Notes under the pieces: model-generated
What the model saw: only the letters and a program-made list of their open reading frames with translations
Database searches by the model: none
Told to the model about the DNA's origin: nothing
Assembly (NCBI GenBank): GCA_002348385.1
Contig: DEBD01000002.1
Coordinates: 62,001 to 126,000, forward strand
Reading direction: 5' to 3'
DNA: 64,000 bases
Source: Gammaproteobacteria bacterium UBA2965
GTDB taxonomy: Bacteria > Pseudomonadota > Gammaproteobacteria > Pseudomonadales > Azotimanducaceae
Part shown: positions 61,492 to 64,000 of the stretch, in pieces
Position numbering within the stretch: position 1 is the stretch's first letter
How the letters are laid out: each line of letters opens with the position of its first letter
Program-made: the position numbers and the translations under genes

Positions 61492-63084
61492 ATGGCGGCA
61501 CCACCCGCGAATGCTCCCGCGCTCGGCGCCCGGCTGCTGAGCAGTTTACGCGCGCCCGGCAGCAGCACCCAGACCCTGCTTGATTCGGTGGGTCGCGGGA
61601 TCGAGAAAGAGAGCCTGAGAGTAACCTCGGGTGATGGCACGCTTTCCCATCAGGCACATCCCCCTGAGCTGGGCTCCGCGCTCACGCACCCAAACATCAC
61701 TACCGACTTCAGCGAGGCACAACTCGAACTCATCACCGACGTGCATCGCTCGCCTGAAGCGGTGATTGCTCAGCTGCGCGACGTTCACCGCTTCGTATAC
61801 CAGAACCTGGCCGACGAAATCCTCTGGACGGCTAGCATGCCTTGCATGCTGGGGAACGACGAAGATATACCGGTTGGTCAGTACGGCTCGTCCAACATCG
61901 CCACCGCCAAAACCGTCTACCGACTCGGTCTGGGCAATCGCTATGGGCGATTGATGCAAACCATCTCCGGTATTCATTACAACTTCTCGCTGCCCGACGA
62001 GTTCTGGGGCGCGTACGCGCAACATCTTGAGCGACCCAACGATCAGGCCTTACGCAACGAGGCCTACTTCGGGCTGATTCGCAATTTCCAACGCTACTCG
62101 TGGCTGCTGATCTATCTGTTCGGCGCATCTCCGGCCGTGTGCAAGTCGTTCGCAAAGCATCAAGCTCACAACCTGGAGCCTTTCGACGAAGGGTCTTTGT
62201 ATCTGCCGTATTCCACCTCTTTGCGAATGGGTCGTCTCGGCTACCAGAGCGACGCACAAAGTCGCCTGCACATCTCCTACAACTCCATCGACGAGTACGA
62301 CGCCTCCATGCGGCCCGCGCTGAGCGAACCGTTTCCGGCCTACCAGCGGGTGGGCGTGAAGGTGGGAGGCGAGTATCGCCAGCTCAATGCCGCGCTGCTA
62401 CAAATCGAAAACGAGTTCTACGGCACCATTCGTCCGAAGCGGCGCATTCAAAGTGGCGAGAGGCCGCTGAACGCGCTCCGCGCCCGCGGCGTCGAATACG
62501 TCGAGGTGCGCTGCATCGACCTGAACCCGTTCCTGCCCCTGGGTATCGACGAGGCCCAGATTCGGTTCCTTGACCTGTTCCTGCTGTACTGCCTGCTGAC
62601 CGACAGCCCGCCCGACAACGAGGCCGAGTTGGCACGCCTGGCCGGCAATCAACTCACCACTGTGGAACGTGGCAGGCAGCCGGGCGTGCTACTGGATGCT
62701 CCCGAAGGCGCGGTTCAATTGAGCAGCTGGGGCCAGGCAATTATCTCCGCCTGCGAGCCGCTGATAGCGCTTCTCGACGGTGAGAACGGCACACGGTACG
62801 CACAGGCCTGGCGCACACAGCAAGCCAAGCTGGGCGATTCGGAGCAAACACCGTCAGCGCGCGTTCTCAAAGCCATGAGCGACGATCAGATTGCATTTTT
62901 TCGTTTTGCCATGAACCAGTCCGTAGCTCACGCGGAGTACTTCGCGCAGCATCGGTTGTCCGCACAGGAACTCGCTCGAGAACAGGCCGTGGCAGCAGAG
63001 TCGCTGGAACGACAGGCGCGCATTGAAGCCGAGGAGGAGGCGCCGTTTGATGAGTTCCTGGAGTCGTACCTGGCGCTGCCATGA
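61492..63084 (+). CDS. gshA: Glutamate-cysteine ligase
   Basis: 530 residues, E. coli GshA type. GRGIEKESLRV binds the glutamate/Mg site, and SGIHYNFSLPDEF, LRMGRLGYQSDAQ and EYVEVRCIDLNPF are family-specific. It catalyses the first step of glutathione synthesis. It is followed by acpH with an ATGA overlap. Confidence 0.96.
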   Translation: MAAPPANAPALGARLLSSLRAPGSSTQTLLDSVGRGIEKESLRVTSGDGTLSHQAHPPELGSALTHPNITTDFSEAQLELITDVHRSPEAVIAQLRDVHRFVYQNLADEILWTASMPCMLGNDEDIPVGQYGSSNIATAKTVYRLGLGNRYGRLMQTISGIHYNFSLPDEFWGAYAQHLERPNDQALRNEAYFGLIRNFQRYSWLLIYLFGASPAVCKSFAKHQAHNLEPFDEGSLYLPYSTSLRMGRLGYQSDAQSRLHISYNSIDEYDASMRPALSEPFPAYQRVGVKVGGEYRQLNAALLQIENEFYGTIRPKRRIQSGERPLNALRARGVEYVEVRCIDLNPFLPLGIDEAQIRFLDLFLLYCLLTDSPPDNEAELARLAGNQLTTVERGRQPGVLLDAPEGAVQLSSWGQAIISACEPLIALLDGENGTRYAQAWRTQQAKLGDSEQTPSARVLKAMSDDQIAFFRFAMNQSVAHAEYFAQHRLSAQELAREQAVAAESLERQARIEAEEEAPFDEFLESYLALP

Positions 63085-63710
63085 ACTTCCTGGCCCACTG
63101 CCTGATCGCGGACCAGGCAACAGACCAGACCGTGCCTGAACTACTGGCAGGGGGCTTTCTGGGAGACTTCATCAAAGGCACGGTGCCGGCCGATCTGCCG
63201 GCGCCGCTTGCGCTCGGGGTGCGCCTGCACCGCCGGATCGACGCCTTCAGCAACCAGCTGCCCGGGATATCCACCAGCTGCAGGCGCTTTCCCAAGCCGC
63301 TGCGCCGTCTGGCGCCGGCTTTTGTGGATGTCATAGCCGACCACTGCCTGGCTCGCCATTGGCAGCGCTTCAGCGCCGAACCGCTGGAATCCTTTAGCGC
63401 CAGAGCGTACGCGGAAATCGCCGACCAGCGTGGGTGGCTGAACGCCTCCGGACAACGCTTTCTGGATTACATGCAGGAGGTTGATCTGCTCGCCGGATAC
63501 CGCGAGCCCGACGTCATGCACCGCGGGCTGACCTCAATCACCCGTCGCATCCGCCAGCCCCATCTGAACTCCGAACTCGCAGGCGCCGTAGAGGACCTGC
63601 TTGACGCCCTGGAAGCCGACTTTCTGGGCTATTTCCCCGAGTTGCAGCAACACGCGCAAAGCTGGGTGGCACCCCGTCTCCCCGGCAAACCACCCTACGA
63701 CCAAGGTTGA
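63081..63710 (+). CDS. acpH: Acyl-carrier-protein phosphodiesterase
   Basis: 209 residues. HD-like metal motif MNFLAHCLIA at the start, LGDFIKGTVPADLP, GVRLHRRIDAFSNQLP and DVIADHCLARHW match AcpH (ACP hydrolase), which removes the phosphopantetheine arm from holo-ACP. It starts inside the gshA stop, so translation is coupled. Confidence 0.85.
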   Translation: MNFLAHCLIADQATDQTVPELLAGGFLGDFIKGTVPADLPAPLALGVRLHRRIDAFSNQLPGISTSCRRFPKPLRRLAPAFVDVIADHCLARHWQRFSAEPLESFSARAYAEIADQRGWLNASGQRFLDYMQEVDLLAGYREPDVMHRGLTSITRRIRQPHLNSELAGAVEDLLDALEADFLGYFPELQQHAQSWVAPRLPGKPPYDQG

Positions 63711-63761
63711 CGCTGGCCGAACGCCAAGTACCCTTGCGTTCTGCCCACGATAGGAGATCTT

Positions 63762-64000
63762 ATGAGAGCCGTTCTGTGCAAGTCGTACGGCGAGCCAGAG
63801 AATCTGGTAATGGAGGACATCCCCAGCCCTGAGCCCGGTCCTGGAGAAGTACTGGTGGACGTGCACGACAGCGCGGTGAACTTTCCGGACGTACTCATGA
63901 TCGCCGGGAAGTACCAGAGCCAGCCCCCGTTTCCATTTTCTCCGGGCACCGAGTTTGCCGGCGTGGTGAGCGCACTGGGTGCGGACTGCACCCGGTATTC
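63762..64000 (+). CDS. NADPH:quinone oxidoreductase-like MDR protein (partial, cut by window end)
   Basis: ATG at 63762 with AGGAG five bases ahead. The 79 visible codons are the GroES-like N-terminus (MRAVLCKSYGEPENLVMEDI, PGPGEVLVDVHDSAVNFPDVLMIAGKYQ, FSPGTEFAGVV). NADPH-dependent quinone or enone reductase by family. Confidence 0.85.
   Translation, partial: MRAVLCKSYGEPENLVMEDIPSPEPGPGEVLVDVHDSAVNFPDVLMIAGKYQSQPPFPFSPGTEFAGVVSALGADCTRY

Overview
The window looks like chromosomal DNA of a GC-rich marine-type gammaproteobacterium. The gene order at about 7-21 kb (ntrB-ntrC-trmL-secB-rhodanese-gpmI-envC-ctp-yibQ-his-asmA-mutY-yggX) is one I know from Pseudomonas and its relatives. The block nudE/yrfG-hslR-pckA near 58-61 kb is likewise gammaproteobacterial. 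Both edges cut genes: a GT2 glycosyltransferase on the left and a quinone oxidoreductase-like gene on the right.

Region by region. 1-6.9 kb: glycosyltransferase, dtd, a 49-residue orphan membrane-anchor ORF, typA, and an overlapping pair made of a PP-loop tRNA-thiolation-like enzyme and a TusA-like sulfur carrier. 6.9-21 kb: conserved housekeeping core (NtrBC, TrmL, SecB, GpmI, EnvC, Ctp, YibQ, HisA/HisB, AsmA-like, MutY, YggX, tRNA-Phe). The ntrBC leader carries an NtrC-type site, a perfect palindrome over the -10 and a hairpin. 21-27.5 kb: small accessory enzymes, including a carotenoid-oxygenase gene divergent from a TetR regulator. 27.9-32.6 kb: an accessory envelope cluster of a membrane AlkP/sulfatase-fold protein, a second YidC/Oxa1 protein, a NoeA-like methyltransferase with a kinase-like N-terminus and a small YIDPGTGS membrane protein. 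33-39.6 kb: esterase, TauD-type dioxygenase, and molybdate transport with modA detached from modBC by a 1-Cys peroxiredoxin. 39.6-53 kb: a catabolic island (PhyH dioxygenase, VOC, P450, FAD ketosteroid-dehydrogenase-like, two SDRs, MFS exporter, split MaoC hydratase, MDR reductase, NTF2-like, GGT, LLM flavin enzyme) that looks suited to hydrophobic, steroid- or terpenoid-like substrates. 53-64 kb: cysteine synthase-like, PanE-like, CysQ, NudE, YrfG, HslR, PckA, GshA, AcpH.

The most unusual places are two. First, 56.6-57.1 kb is an AT-rich gap holding a perfect 16-bp LexA-type palindrome (CTGT-N8-ACAG) nested inside a perfect 16-bp inverted repeat, then a 10-bp-stem hairpin, then a 41-codon single-helix membrane peptide. 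The layout recalls SOS-controlled small toxins of the TisB kind, but no convincing promoter hexamers were found. Second, the 27.9-32.6 kb envelope cluster has tight overlaps and an odd domain mix, and appears to be an uncharacterised surface-modification system. All functional calls rest on reading motifs and on memory of families; no database search was run.
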